A stretch of 64,000 bases of DNA from Zobellia roscoffensis (GCF_015330165.1 NZ_JADDXT010000002.1:3437646-3501645); one strand, 5' to 3'; counted from the stretch's first letter, positions 26,160-34,874 are shown. Notes: a model not told the origin generated them from the letters alone. Program-made: numbers and translations.

Positions 26160-27026
26160 TTAGTCTTCCTTGCCAGCCTTGAATAGAAAGTCCTTTTCAG
26201 CTTTAGAAAGACTTTCATATCCAGATTTGCTGATTTTATCTAAAATAGCGTCAATTTTTTTCTGGTGAGTTTCTTTATCGTGGTTGGCTTGTTTGCGTGC
26301 CGTAGCTTGTTTGTTTTTGTAAACCGTTTTCATGGGCGCTTTCTTTTCGCTCTTTTTAAAAAGGTTGGCTATGGCATCGATAAAGTTTGAAAATCCTTCT
26401 CCTATATCCCTTCCATTGAATAATTGTCTTGCATACATATAGCCTAAAAGTGCACCTCCTAAATGGGCTATCCGCCCACCAACATTACCGCCCATAGGAA
26501 TTTGAACTAAATCCATTAGTACCACAAAAAGACCTATTTGCCAAAGTTTTACGTTAAAAACAAAAAGACGTACTTCTTGATTGGGAATATAGGTGCACAC
26601 AAAAATAAGTACGGCCATAACTCCTGCCGACGCTCCTATGAGCGAGGCATTAACACCAATAAGCGAGGGGAAAATATTGTAGCTTAAAAGGAATAAAAGT
26701 CCGCCTAGAATGACTCCTAAAAAGTAAATGTTCAAGAATCGTCTGCCATCAAAAAGGTTGAGTAAAATACGTCCTGCTACGTAGAGTACGTACATGTTCC
26801 AGAGAATATGAAAAATACCTCCGTGCAAGAACGAATAGGTCACAATAGACCAAGGTTGCATTAGAAAGTCGAAAAAATCCTTGGGTAGGGCGAACCAATT
26901 TTCAACGCTTGGGCTTATAAGCGCTGTAATAAGACCCATAACGATAAAAACAAGAACGTTAATGGCTATGAGCTTTTCAGAAACGCTCAATCGTGCATAT
27001 TGATATTTTAAGTCTCCGTTTGTCAT
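26160..27026 (-). CDS. rhomboid family intramembrane serine protease (second of two)
   Basis: A 288-aa six-helix rhomboid protease. The catalytic serine is in GASAGVMAVL and the catalytic histidine in IAHLGGALLGYMYAR. The conserved HILWNMYVLYVAGRIL helix with the His/Asn pair of the oxyanion region is also present. A 75-residue C-terminal cytoplasmic tail rich in Lys (KKSEKKAPMKTVYKNKQATA...) follows. Rhomboids cut membrane proteins within the bilayer; the substrate is unknown. It starts 1 bp after the end of the other rhomboid gene. Confidence 0.92.
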   Translation of the reverse strand: MTNGDLKYQYARLSVSEKLIAINVLVFIVMGLITALISPSVENWFALPKDFFDFLMQPWSIVTYSFLHGGIFHILWNMYVLYVAGRILLNLFDGRRFLNIYFLGVILGGLLFLLSYNIFPSLIGVNASLIGASAGVMAVLIFVCTYIPNQEVRLFVFNVKLWQIGLFVVLMDLVQIPMGGNVGGRIAHLGGALLGYMYARQLFNGRDIGEGFSNFIDAIANLFKKSEKKAPMKTVYKNKQATARKQANHDKETHQKKIDAILDKISKSGYESLSKAEKDFLFKAGKED

Positions 27027-27027
27027 A

Positions 27028-27771
27028 CTAATCCCAGCGGTTATTGTTAAACTGATTTTTTTTCCAATACCACATCATCAAGAAGCCGAAAAGAGCGCCT
27101 CCAATATGGGCAAAATGCGCAATACCTTGACCAAAAAGACTGTATCCTGTTACTCCTGAAAATAAATCCAATCCTATTAAAACAGGAATAAAATATTTTG
27201 CTTTTACAGGAACGGGAATGAACATTAAGAACAATTCGCTGTTAGGGAACATCATTCCAAAAGCAACTAAAACCCCATAAATTGCTCCTGATGCTCCTAC
27301 GGCAGGAGTGTTATATGCTGATAAAAAATTGTCGATTGTACTTTTCGAAGCAATATTATACCAATCTGGGCTGTATTGACCGGCAGATATAATTTCTAGT
27401 ACGTTACTTTCGGTCATACCACTGCTAACGAGTGCTTGCATACCTTCGTTAAAATAAAAGTAATTTACTCCGGTATGAATTAATGCTGAGCCAAGACCTG
27501 CTGAAAAATAGAAAAATAAAAATTTGTTACGACCCCAAATTTGCTCAAGAGGTGTGCCAAAGGCCCATAAGGCATACATGTTAAAGGCTATATGCATAAA
27601 GCCACCATGCATAAACATATGGGTTACAATCTGGTAAAATGCAAAATTTTCATTCTTTGGAAACCAAAGTGAAAACCATTGGTACATTTGGTCGCCATAT
27701 AAAGAAGTGGCCACAAAAAACAGAATGTTTATTATGAGCAAGTGCTTTATGGCGTCGGTCAATCTTCCCAT
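27028..27771 (-). CDS. rhomboid family intramembrane serine protease (first of two)
   Basis: A 247-aa rhomboid, clearly paralogous to its downstream neighbour. Signatures are HMFMHGGFMHIAFNMYALWAFG, the serine motif GASGAIYGVLVAFGMMFPN and the histidine motif FAHIGGALFGFLMMWY. It has an insertion of about 50 residues between helices 2 and 4 (NEGMQALVSSGMTESNVLEI...). The ATG directly abuts the mutL stop codon (27772), so translation is probably coupled. Tandem rhomboids beside mutL recur in Flavobacteriaceae. Confidence 0.92.
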   Translation of the reverse strand: MGRLTDAIKHLLIINILFFVATSLYGDQMYQWFSLWFPKNENFAFYQIVTHMFMHGGFMHIAFNMYALWAFGTPLEQIWGRNKFLFFYFSAGLGSALIHTGVNYFYFNEGMQALVSSGMTESNVLEIISAGQYSPDWYNIASKSTIDNFLSAYNTPAVGASGAIYGVLVAFGMMFPNSELFLMFIPVPVKAKYFIPVLIGLDLFSGVTGYSLFGQGIAHFAHIGGALFGFLMMWYWKKNQFNNNRWD

Positions 27772-29628
27772 CTAAATAAATTTTTTGTCAATGTCATTTT
27801 CGGTAATGGTGATGTATACCGGTTTATTAAACGGACTCACCATAGATTCCTTACAAGCGAACAAGTCGTTTACAAGGGCAATTTGAGAAGCATTGTCCAG
27901 TGTTTCTCCAGTTTTGACCGCCAATGTTTTTGCTAAAGTTTTAGAAAGGATATCTGTATGAGAAAAACTTTCGTCCGTTAGTTCTTGTTGGTAATCAGAA
28001 ATCAATTGGTCTAATATCATGCCAACTTCGCTTTCTGCCACCAATAAAGGTACTCCGGTTACCGTAATAGATTCTCCTTCAATCTTGTCGAATATAAAAC
28101 CAATGGAAACTAGAATATCTTCAATTTCCTGAAGTGCATTAATTTCTGACTTTGAAAATGTGAGATGCAATGGGAATAGTAATTGTTGGCTAACTGCTTG
28201 TTTTACAGTGCTATTATTTAAGAATTTTTCATAAAGAACTCTTTGGTGAGCACGGCTTTGGTCTATAACCACCATGCCCGATTTTATAGTTGTAACAATG
28301 TACTTTCTTCTAATTTGAAAAGTAGTCGTAACAGGTTCCGTAGTTTCTTTTTCACCTTCAAAAATAGAACCTGTAATTGTGTCAGATTCAAAGCTTATAC
28401 TGCCCAAATCATCTTCGGCGCCCATTTTTGACTCCAAACCAACATACAAACTTTCCCAGCTTTTCGTTTCCTGTTTTTTATAGCCAGGATTACGAGGTGT
28501 GGAAGGTGTGCTTTTAGCTTCCTGAAAAGGATTAAACGCGGCATCTACCGAAACCTTGGGTTGTATGACTGACTTATTTTTAAAATCATAAGGTGTCTGT
28601 AAATTTGGGTCATGCTCAAAATCTAAAGCAGGGGCAACGTTAAACTGTCCTAAGCTGTGCTTTACCGTAGACCTTAAAATGGCGTACAAACTATGCTCGT
28701 CATCAAATTTCACCTCGGTTTTAGTTGGGTGTATATTGATGTCTATAGAACCAGGGTCCACTTCCAGATAAAGGAAATAGCCAGGGTAGCTATCTGATTT
28801 TATGAGCCCTTCAAAAGCTGCGACTACGGCATGATGTAGATAGGGGCTTTTTATAAACCTATTATTAATAAAGAAAAACTGCTCACCGCGACTCTTCTTT
28901 GCAAATTCGGGCTTGGTAATAAAGCCGCTTATTTTAACTATTGGAGTCTCTTCTTCTACGGGAACCAGTTTTTGATTGGTTCGGGTTCCAAAAATATTGA
29001 CAATACGTTTTCGGTAATTATCAGAAGGAAGGTTAAAAAGCTCGTTTCCGTTATTGTAGAAATGAAATGCTATGGTTGGGTGCGCTAAGGCTACACGATG
29101 AAATTCATCTGTAATATGGCGAAGCTCAACCTGATTACTTTTTAGAAAATTACGCCTTGCAGGAATATTAAAAAATAGGTTTTTAACCGCCATGGAAGTT
29201 CCTTTTGGCGTTACACTTGCTTCCTGAAATATGATTTTACTACCTTCTATTTTTAGATGGGTGCCCAGTTCTTCGTTTTCGGGTTTGGTTTGCATTTCTA
29301 CATGGGCAATTGCCGCTATAGAAGCTAAAGCTTCACCTCTAAAACCTTTGGTGTTCAAATTAAAAAGGTCTTCTGCCTTCTGTATTTTAGAGGTGGCGTG
29401 ACGCTCAAAACTCAACCGGGCATCTGTGGCGCTCATACCCAGACCATCATCTACAACCTGAATAAGAATCTTACCTCCATCCTTAATAATTAGTTTTATA
29501 GTGTTGGCACCAGCATCTATGGCATTCTCAAGCAATTCCTTAACTACTGAGGCAGGACGTTGTACCACTTCACCAGCTGCAATTTGATTGGCAACATGGT
29601 CCGGTAAAAGTTTTATAATATCTGCCAT
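27772..29628 (-). CDS. mutL: DNA mismatch repair protein MutL
   Basis: The GHKL-type ATPase that couples mismatch recognition by MutS to downstream excision (618 aa). N-terminal motifs are intact: VVKELLENAIDAGA (motif I), DDGLGMSATDARLSFERHAT (motif II) and GFRGEALASIAAI (motif III). The region after residue 340 is a variable linker, followed by the C-terminal dimerisation domain. The position of the endonuclease motif reads VIDQSRAHQRVLYE instead of the DQHAAHER form, and the end has ACKESMVSP rather than a CPHGRP-type metal site, so nicking activity is doubtful. It overlaps the upstream small membrane gene by 1 bp. Confidence 0.95.
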   Translation of the reverse strand: MADIIKLLPDHVANQIAAGEVVQRPASVVKELLENAIDAGANTIKLIIKDGGKILIQVVDDGLGMSATDARLSFERHATSKIQKAEDLFNLNTKGFRGEALASIAAIAHVEMQTKPENEELGTHLKIEGSKIIFQEASVTPKGTSMAVKNLFFNIPARRNFLKSNQVELRHITDEFHRVALAHPTIAFHFYNNGNELFNLPSDNYRKRIVNIFGTRTNQKLVPVEEETPIVKISGFITKPEFAKKSRGEQFFFINNRFIKSPYLHHAVVAAFEGLIKSDSYPGYFLYLEVDPGSIDINIHPTKTEVKFDDEHSLYAILRSTVKHSLGQFNVAPALDFEHDPNLQTPYDFKNKSVIQPKVSVDAAFNPFQEAKSTPSTPRNPGYKKQETKSWESLYVGLESKMGAEDDLGSISFESDTITGSIFEGEKETTEPVTTTFQIRRKYIVTTIKSGMVVIDQSRAHQRVLYEKFLNNSTVKQAVSQQLLFPLHLTFSKSEINALQEIEDILVSIGFIFDKIEGESITVTGVPLLVAESEVGMILDQLISDYQQELTDESFSHTDILSKTLAKTLAVKTGETLDNASQIALVNDLFACKESMVSPFNKPVYITITENDIDKKFI

Positions 29629-29927
29629 TATTTTGGTAAAAATATAGAGAGGTCAAAGTCTATGATAAAAAGCACAATCAATACTAAAATGGCTAAAATG
29701 ATTGCCATTCGTATTTTTAAATTGGTATCGCCCTGTCGTTTTACATCAGACATGGCGCTACCAAACTTATTCTTCAGACCTCTTGAAGGGTTAAGCGTAG
29801 TTCTGTATTGGTCGAATTTTGGTTCAATTTTAAACGGACTGCCTTTGCCCTTATCGTCATAATAACGAGGATTGTATTCAAACTTCTTGCTCCGCTTTAA
29901 GCGTGTAAATTTACTTAGCATTCCCAT
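29628..29927 (-). CDS. small single-pass membrane protein of unknown function
   Basis: A 99-aa protein: a basic, Tyr/Arg-rich N-terminal two-thirds (FEYNPRYYDDKGKGSPFKIE) and a single C-terminal membrane helix (MAIILAILVLIVLFIIDFDL). Homologues in this position beside mutL are sometimes labelled 'riboflavin synthase subunit beta', which the sequence does not support; the lumazine synthase is the next gene upstream. ATG at 29927 (MGMLSKFTRL) is preferred to TTG at 29936. Its stop overlaps the mutL start, so the two are likely translated together. Confidence 0.7.
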   Translation of the reverse strand: MGMLSKFTRLKRSKKFEYNPRYYDDKGKGSPFKIEPKFDQYRTTLNPSRGLKNKFGSAMSDVKRQGDTNLKIRMAIILAILVLIVLFIIDFDLSIFLPK

Positions 29928-29936
29928 GAACGTCAA

Positions 29937-30127
29937 AGTTACTTAAAATCGAAAAATATGCTGTGCTACCGCTGCCAAAATTTGTTAACAGACACCAAGA
30001 TGAGGGGGTTCTGTACTGGATAAGCGCATTATTTCTATTTAATAGGAGGGAAGGCACGTGTTTGGCATGTTCATTCTGAAGCACACCTTACCTGCATAGC
30101 AAGATTTTGGAAGCAGTTTTAAGGTGA
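29937..30127. other. 191-bp intergenic stretch without a recognised gene
   Basis: This lies between ribH and the small membrane gene, both on the minus strand. No ORF of conviction, no GC-rich hairpin with a T-run and no tRNA-like fold was found. On the minus strand a CATATTTTTCG box near the downstream gene resembles a -7 element with one mismatch, preceded 16 bp away by TTGG, and may drive the mutL operon. Confidence 0.3.
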
Positions 30128-30610
30128 TTATTTGCCTAAAATAGCCATTTGAATAGCAGCGATTGCAGCTTCGGTACCTTTGTTACCATGTTTACCGCCA
30201 CTACGTTCTCTTGATTGCTCTATGTTATTATCTGTCAATACGCAAAAAATTACGGGTGTATCTAATTGTACATTCAGGTCTTTGATGCCTTGAGCTGTAG
30301 CGCTACAAACAAAATCAAAATGCTTGGTCTCCCCTTGAATAACATTTCCAATGGCTATAACAGCATCAACATTTTGTGTAGTTGCCATTTTTTTGCAGCC
30401 AAAAGTTAATTCAAAACTACCAGGTACATCCCAACGAAGAATATTGGACTCTAATGCACCACAATCTAGAAGCGCTTCAATGGCTCCTGAGTATAGACCT
30501 TCCGTAATTTCAGTATTCCATTCAGAAACAACAATCCCAAACCGAAGGTTCTTCGCATTTGGGATTTTTGCCTTATCATAAATTGATAAATTTTTATTTG
30601 CCGTAGCCAT
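30128..30610 (-). CDS. ribH: 6,7-dimethyl-8-ribityllumazine synthase
   Basis: Condenses 5-amino-6-ribitylaminouracil with 3,4-dihydroxy-2-butanone 4-phosphate, the penultimate step of riboflavin synthesis (160 aa, normal length). Landmarks are RFGIVVSEWNTEITEGLYSG, VPGSFELTFGCKKM (PGxxE substrate loop), VIAIGNVIQGETKHFDFVCS with the catalytic His, and FCVLTDNNIEQSRERSGG at the phosphate site. No other riboflavin gene is adjacent. It overlaps the stop of the upstream TPR gene by 1 bp, so the two are translationally coupled. Confidence 0.96.
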   Translation of the reverse strand: MATANKNLSIYDKAKIPNAKNLRFGIVVSEWNTEITEGLYSGAIEALLDCGALESNILRWDVPGSFELTFGCKKMATTQNVDAVIAIGNVIQGETKHFDFVCSATAQGIKDLNVQLDTPVIFCVLTDNNIEQSRERSGGKHGNKGTEAAIAAIQMAILGK

Positions 30611-31377
30611 TAATTGGAGGTTTTAGCCATTCCTATAAAAGCATCTACAGTACGTGCTTCATCAGAAGATGAATACTCCTCTTTAATTTTTTGAAAATAA
30701 GATAGAGCCTTATCGTTCTGGTTCAATTCTAGAGCTGTAACACCAGCTTTGTATAAAAACTTAGGAGCTGTGTAGTTATTGCTACTATGAGCAATAGCTT
30801 TATCATAGTATCCTAAAGCATCTTCTGGCTGGCCTAATTGCATAAAAGCATCGCCAAGACCGCCTTTAGCTAAAGCGCCAAGGATATCATCTTCTGAACT
30901 GAAGTTTTCAAGATGAGAAATAGCTTCTTGGTATTTTTGCATGTTCAAAAATGCCATACCAGCAGAATAATTCGCTAGGTTAGCCGCCTTTGTGCCATTG
31001 TATTCTTCTATAATATCAAGAAAACCATATTTTCCTTCAGCACCGTTTAAAGCAAGATTGTATAAAGAATCTTTTGCAGTAGGGCTGTTAAGGGCTTGGT
31101 CAAAATATTGTTGTGGGTAATACATCTCGTTTGCAGCGTTCGCCTCTTTAGGCTTCTCTACAAATTGAGCGTATGCTAAATATCCAAGAACACCAACGGC
31201 TATAACGCCAATGATACCTAGAATATAGTTTTGGTTGCTGGCTACCCAAGCTTCGGTTTTTGAGGCACTTTCATCTAACGTACTAAAGACTTCCGCAGTT
31301 GCGCTGTCTTGTTCTGTAAACTCTTGTTCTTCAACCTTATCTTTTGGTTTAAATCCCCGTTTCTTGTATGTTGCCAT
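30610..31377 (-). CDS. membrane-anchored tetratricopeptide repeat protein
   Basis: A 255-aa protein with an acidic cytoplasmic N-terminus (residues 1-48), one membrane helix (YILGIIGVIAVGVLGYLAYAQF, about 50-72) and about four TPR units in the C-terminal periplasmic part (KYQEAISHLENFSSED, LGDAFMQLGQPEDALGYYDK). The layout resembles the YfgM-like chaperone-associated proteins, but that assignment is only by architecture. Transcribed divergently from recF, with a TATTTTTG -7 box (31399-31406) about 22 bp upstream of the ATG. Confidence 0.8.
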   Translation of the reverse strand: MATYKKRGFKPKDKVEEQEFTEQDSATAEVFSTLDESASKTEAWVASNQNYILGIIGVIAVGVLGYLAYAQFVEKPKEANAANEMYYPQQYFDQALNSPTAKDSLYNLALNGAEGKYGFLDIIEEYNGTKAANLANYSAGMAFLNMQKYQEAISHLENFSSEDDILGALAKGGLGDAFMQLGQPEDALGYYDKAIAHSSNNYTAPKFLYKAGVTALELNQNDKALSYFQKIKEEYSSSDEARTVDAFIGMAKTSN

Positions 31378-31398
31378 TTTCTAATTTTATTGGTGGCG

Positions 31399-31450
31399 CA
31401 AAAATAAAGGTTTTATCCAAAACCGAACAGGTATTTATTCGTTATTTTTG
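31399..31450. promoter_or_regulatory. divergent -7 promoter elements between the TPR gene and recF
   Basis: CAAAAATA at 31399-31406 reads TATTTTTG on the minus strand toward the TPR gene. TATTTTTG at 31443-31450 on the plus strand points to recF. Both are exact TAnnTTTG matches, but neither has an obvious TTG -33 partner. Confidence 0.35.
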
Positions 31451-31492
31451 AGGTTTGTGAACCAAGCACCGTCAAAACTGGAATTATAGCGC

Positions 31493-32572
31493 ATGTTTTT
31501 AAAGAAATTATCCCTTATTAACTACAAAAATTTTGATTCGAAGGATTTAGAACTCGATAAAAAAATCAATTGTATGGTGGGACCGAACGGAGTAGGGAAG
31601 ACCAATGTGTTAGATGCGGTATATCATCTTTCCTTTGGGAAGAGCTATTTTAACCCCGTTTCTACTCAAAATATAAAGCACGAGGAAGACTTTTTTGTCA
31701 TTGAAGGTGAGTTCGAGAAAGATGAACGTGACGAAAAGGTGGTCTGTAGTTTAAAAAGAGGGGCTAAAAAAATTATTAAACGTAATGGTAAGGCATATGA
31801 TCGTTTATCCGACCATATAGGTTTGTTGCCTTTGGTTATAATTTCTCCGGCAGATCGTGACCTTATTATAGAGGGTAGTGATACAAGACGAAAATTTATA
31901 GATGGCGTAATTTCTCAATCTGATAAAGGGTACCTCCAAGACTTAATAAAGTATAATAAGGTGTTAGCGCAAAGAAATTCACTTTTAAAATATTTTGCAG
32001 CCAATCATACCTTTAATAAAGATACTCTTGCGGTTTACAATGAGCAATTGAGTGATTATGGCACCAAGATTTTTGATAAGCGAGTTGCTTTTTTAGAAGC
32101 TTTCATTCCTATTTTTAAAGAACAGTACATTGCTATTTCTGGCGGGCGAGAAAATGTATCTTTAGGCTATGACAGTAAGTTGCTCAATGAGAATTTGTTG
32201 AACCTTTTAGAAAAAGCCGTTGAAAAAGATAGAGCCTTGCAGTATACATCGGTTGGGGTTCATAAAGACGATTTAGGGTTTGAGATTTCAGGGCATCCCA
32301 TTAAGAAATTTGGGAGTCAGGGGCAACAAAAATCATTCTTGATTGCATTGAAATTTGCCCAGTTTCAGTTTATAAAAGCTCGATCTAAAACAACACCAAT
32401 TTTATTACTAGATGATATTTTTGATAAATTAGATGAACATCGGGTGTCACATATTGTAGCTTTGGTGAACAATGAAAATTTTGGACAGATTTTTATTAGT
32501 GATACGCATGCAGAACGTACGGAGGAGGTTGTAAAACAGATACACCAAACGTATAAGTTGTTTAAATTATAA
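31493..32572 (+). CDS. recF: DNA replication/repair protein RecF
   Basis: An SMC-like ATPase (359 aa) that helps load RecA at gapped DNA with RecO and RecR. Walker A is MVGPNGVGKTNVLDAVYHLS. The RecF-specific region ISPADRDLIIEGSDTRRKFIDG follows. The ABC signature-like KKFGSQGQQKSFLIALKFAQ and Walker B ILLLDDIFDKLDEHRV lie near the C-terminus. Length and motif order are canonical. Two short genes follow on the same strand: a lipocalin-like lipoprotein and a DUF721 gene, recF-DUF721 pairing being common in Bacteroidota. Confidence 0.96.
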   Translation: MFLKKLSLINYKNFDSKDLELDKKINCMVGPNGVGKTNVLDAVYHLSFGKSYFNPVSTQNIKHEEDFFVIEGEFEKDERDEKVVCSLKRGAKKIIKRNGKAYDRLSDHIGLLPLVIISPADRDLIIEGSDTRRKFIDGVISQSDKGYLQDLIKYNKVLAQRNSLLKYFAANHTFNKDTLAVYNEQLSDYGTKIFDKRVAFLEAFIPIFKEQYIAISGGRENVSLGYDSKLLNENLLNLLEKAVEKDRALQYTSVGVHKDDLGFEISGHPIKKFGSQGQQKSFLIALKFAQFQFIKARSKTTPILLLDDIFDKLDEHRVSHIVALVNNENFGQIFISDTHAERTEEVVKQIHQTYKLFKL

Positions 32573-32592
32573 AGAATAGATTTTTGAAAAGG

Positions 32593-33009
32593 ATGAATAA
32601 ATTTATTTTAATAGGATTTATAGGTGTGTTTTTTGGATGTTCTTCGGGCATTTCAAAAGAAGATTTAAGTAAGCTAAGTGGCTATTGGGAAATTACTAAG
32701 GTGACTTTACCAGATGGTAATGTAAAAGAGTACACCGTAAATACAAGTGTTGATTACATTTCAATAGAAGGAGAAGAAGGTTTTCGGAAAAAAATGCAAC
32801 CAAAACTAGATGGTACCTATGAAACTTCAGATGATGCTGAGGCATTCATTATTACTAAAAAAGAGCAAAGTTTTTCTATCGACTATAAAACAGAACTCAG
32901 TGAGTGGTCAGAACAACTTATAGAACTAGATGACACCACGTTTTCAGTAGAGAATGAAGAGGGTATCCGGTATGATTATAAAAGATTTGAACCTATTTCA
33001 ATTCAATAA
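32593..33009 (+). CDS. lipocalin-like lipoprotein
   Basis: A 138-aa small lipoprotein: signal MNKFILIGFIGVFFGCSSG with lipidated Cys16, then a lipocalin-like beta domain starting at LSKLSGYWEITKVTLPDG. The G-Y-W-E motif and the spacing of strands match the lipocalin-like domains of Bacteroidota lipoproteins. ATG at 32593 gives a canonical signal; the TTG at 32584 would add MKR. It lies 20 bp after recF and immediately before the DciA-like gene, but its role is unknown. It shares family features, though little direct identity, with the partial gene at the left edge. Confidence 0.7.
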   Translation: MNKFILIGFIGVFFGCSSGISKEDLSKLSGYWEITKVTLPDGNVKEYTVNTSVDYISIEGEEGFRKKMQPKLDGTYETSDDAEAFIITKKEQSFSIDYKTELSEWSEQLIELDDTTFSVENEEGIRYDYKRFEPISIQ

Positions 33010-33010
33010 A

Positions 33011-33307
33011 ATGGCAAAGAGAAGAAATGAGAACCTTAATATGAGCCAAGCCTTAAATGAATTCATAAAGGAGAATAGGCTTCAAAAAGGAATGGATAAA
33101 GTAGATGCGCGGGAAGCGTGGCGTAATCTAATGGGGAATGGAGTAAATAATTATACAACAGATATAGAGCTCAAAGGAGATACACTTTTTGTAGCGTTAT
33201 CGTCTTCCGTGTTACGAGAAGAGCTGAGTCTTGGCAAATCAAAAATTATACGAATGCTCAATGAAGACTTAGAGAAGGAGCTGGTTGCAAAACTGGTATT
33301 AAGATAA
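33011..33307 (+). CDS. DUF721 (DciA-like) protein
   Basis: A 98-aa protein of the DUF721 family. DciA, the characterised family member, loads the replicative helicase DnaB in bacteria lacking DnaC or DnaI. Visible family pattern: MSQALNEFIKENRLQKGMDK, AREAWRNLMG, then TDIELKGDTLFVALSSSVLREELSLGKSKIIRMLNE. ATG at 33011 begins 1 bp after the preceding stop; an extended open frame to 32954 runs over the upstream gene and is not needed. Neighbourhood with recF supports a replication role, but loader function is inferred. Confidence 0.82.
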   Translation: MAKRRNENLNMSQALNEFIKENRLQKGMDKVDAREAWRNLMGNGVNNYTTDIELKGDTLFVALSSSVLREELSLGKSKIIRMLNEDLEKELVAKLVLR

Positions 33308-33336
33308 AAGCCTTTAGACTTCAAGACTAAAGGCTT
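33306..33336 (-). terminator. intrinsic terminator between the DUF721 gene and ndk
   Basis: Arms AAAGCCTTTAG (33306-33316) and CTAAAGGCTTT (33326-33336) are perfect inverted repeats around a 9-nt loop. They lie 20 bp past the ndk stop on the minus strand, where CTTTTATCTT follows. The plus-strand side is A-rich after the stem, so termination of ndk is favoured. Confidence 0.65.
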
Positions 33337-33356
33337 TAAAAAATGTTATAATAGTC

Positions 33357-33776
33357 TTAGAAAATTTCTCTTCCAGCAAAATGGAAAGAACCTTCTATAG
33401 ATGCGTTTTCATCACTATCTGATCCATGAACCGCATTTTCAGCAATATTGGAAGCAAATAATTTTCTGATAGTACCTTCAGCTGCTTCAGCTGGGTTTGT
33501 TGCACCGATCAATGCGCGAAAATCTTCAACTGCATTGTCTTTTTCTAAAATAGCAGCAACAATAGGACCACGGCTCATAAACTCTACCAATTCTCCGTAA
33601 AACGGACGCTCACTGTGAACGGCGTAGAACTCTTGTGCATCTCTTGTGCTCAATTGTGTATACTTCATGGCTACGATTTTGAAACCTGCGGAAGTTATTT
33701 TTTCCAGAATGGCACCAATGTGACCGTTTTCAACCGCATCCGGCTTAATCATCGTAAATGTTCTGTTCGTTGTCAT
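33357..33776 (-). CDS. ndk: nucleoside-diphosphate kinase
   Basis: Moves the gamma-phosphate of ATP to nucleoside diphosphates through a phospho-histidine. At 139 aa it has the standard Ndk length. N-terminal NRTFTMIKPDAVENGHIGAI carries the nucleotide-binding Lys. The C-terminal motif is NAVHGSDSDENASIEGSFHF, with the catalytic His in the AVHGSDS box. ATG at 33776 (MTTNRTF) is preferred; an upstream TTG would add six residues and overlap the promoter. It is a monocistronic gene set between a terminator and its own promoter. Confidence 0.97.
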   Translation of the reverse strand: MTTNRTFTMIKPDAVENGHIGAILEKITSAGFKIVAMKYTQLSTRDAQEFYAVHSERPFYGELVEFMSRGPIVAAILEKDNAVEDFRALIGATNPAEAAEGTIRKLFASNIAENAVHGSDSDENASIEGSFHFAGREIF

Positions 33777-33791
33777 TGTAAAAATTTTTTG

Positions 33792-33821
33792 CAAAAATAC
33801 GCTTTATTCAACAATCGGCAA
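33792..33821 (-). promoter_or_regulatory. predicted ndk promoter
   Basis: On the minus strand TTG (33819-33821), a 19-bp spacer and TATTTTTG (33792-33799) fit the Bacteroidota -33/-7 promoter. The implied leader before the ndk ATG is about 10-15 nt. Confidence 0.5.
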
Positions 33822-33824
33822 GTT

Positions 33825-34874
33825 TTAATAGGTTTGATGTAGTTCACCCATCACTTTTAAGTCGTTCCCAATCATTTGCATTTGCGCTTCTTTAGTTTTA
33901 AAATTGAATTTAATTAGTCCGAAACTTTTAGTAAAAACAACGTCGCCCACCCTAAACGGATTAGGCTCGCCATTAAATTTTGTATAAGTATGTGTAAGGC
34001 CGCTGCTGGTAAAATCTACTAAAGGGTAATCTACTCCGGCTATTTCGGTTTTAGAGAACTCAGAGATATGACGGTCTCCAGAGAGTATTATAACACCTTT
34101 TGCTTTAGAATCAACAATTAGTTTTTCTAGTTTATCTACTTCATGCGGGAAGTTACCCCAGGTCTCAAACCCATGTTCATTAGATAATATTTGAATACTG
34201 CTTACCAGGATATTAAAATCCGCTGTTGAATTTTTGAGTTCTTCGGTTAGCCAATTCCATTGCGTTGTGCCAAGAATAGTACCCACACCATAGTCGTTAG
34301 GAATGGTACGTTTTTTTGTTTCCGTATCTAGAGTAAGGTCAGTTCTAAAATAACGGGTGTCCAATACCAATATTTTTATACTTCCTTGTGGCGTGTTGTA
34401 GGTATGTGTTGTATAAACCCCTTCTTGAGTTCTTCGCGGGTCATTTTTGCCTACATCCATAAAATCTAAAAACTCTTGCTGACTTTCCTTCTTTTTATCA
34501 AAATCAACACCGCCATCATTTAATCCATAATCATGGTCGTCCCAAGTACCTATTACTGGCACCTTGGCTTTAAGATTTTGGTATCCTTTTACAGCGTTCT
34601 GTTGGGCATACATGGCGCGTAATCGCCTCATATTATCGGTATCCGCATAAATATTATCGCCTCCCCATACCCAAACATCAGGATTGGTTTTAAGAATATC
34701 ATCCCAAAGTAAGTTGACTTCATCTTGCTTATTGCAAGAACCGAAAGCCAGTGTAAAATCAGCTTTAGGGGAAGTGGTTACAACCGTCGTTTTTGCCGTT
34801 AGTTCAGGCTGTTTTTGGGTTTTACAGGAAATGGTAAGACCCAATAAGCAGATGGCGATGTACTTATTCAACAT
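33825..34874 (-). CDS. PhoD-like metallophosphoesterase, lipoprotein
   Basis: A 349-aa alkaline-phosphatase-D-type phosphodiesterase or phosphatase. The N-terminus is a lipoprotein signal (IAICLLGLTISCKTQ, lipobox TISC). Metal ligands and motifs are TLAFGSCNKQDEV, VWVWGGDNIYADTDNMRRL, PVIGTWDDHDYGLNDGG, and the C-terminal VIILSGDRHISEFSKTE. The domain lacks the N-terminal Ig-like part of classic PhoD, so it belongs to the shorter PhoD-like group common in Flavobacteriaceae. It probably releases phosphate from extracellular esters; no phosphate-regulon site was recognised. Transcribed divergently from nrnA. Confidence 0.88.
   Translation of the reverse strand: MLNKYIAICLLGLTISCKTQKQPELTAKTTVVTTSPKADFTLAFGSCNKQDEVNLLWDDILKTNPDVWVWGGDNIYADTDNMRRLRAMYAQQNAVKGYQNLKAKVPVIGTWDDHDYGLNDGGVDFDKKKESQQEFLDFMDVGKNDPRRTQEGVYTTHTYNTPQGSIKILVLDTRYFRTDLTLDTETKKRTIPNDYGVGTILGTTQWNWLTEELKNSTADFNILVSSIQILSNEHGFETWGNFPHEVDKLEKLIVDSKAKGVIILSGDRHISEFSKTEIAGVDYPLVDFTSSGLTHTYTKFNGEPNPFRVGDVVFTKSFGLIKFNFKTKEAQMQMIGNDLKVMGELHQTY

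Noticed and set aside
29628..29936. Label 'riboflavin synthase subunit beta' for the small gene beside mutL
   Set aside because: The protein is a 99-aa single-pass membrane protein with no lumazine synthase motifs; ribH is the separate gene at 30128-30610.
29937..30127. A riboflavin (FMN) riboswitch near ribH
   Set aside because: The gap is downstream of ribH, not upstream, and the FMN aptamer's conserved core (AGGAT...GGGGC-type segments) was not recognisable.
32954..33010. A longer form of the DUF721 protein starting inside the lipocalin-like gene
   Set aside because: The additional residues overlap the upstream gene, are not part of the family, and a good ATG exists at 33011.
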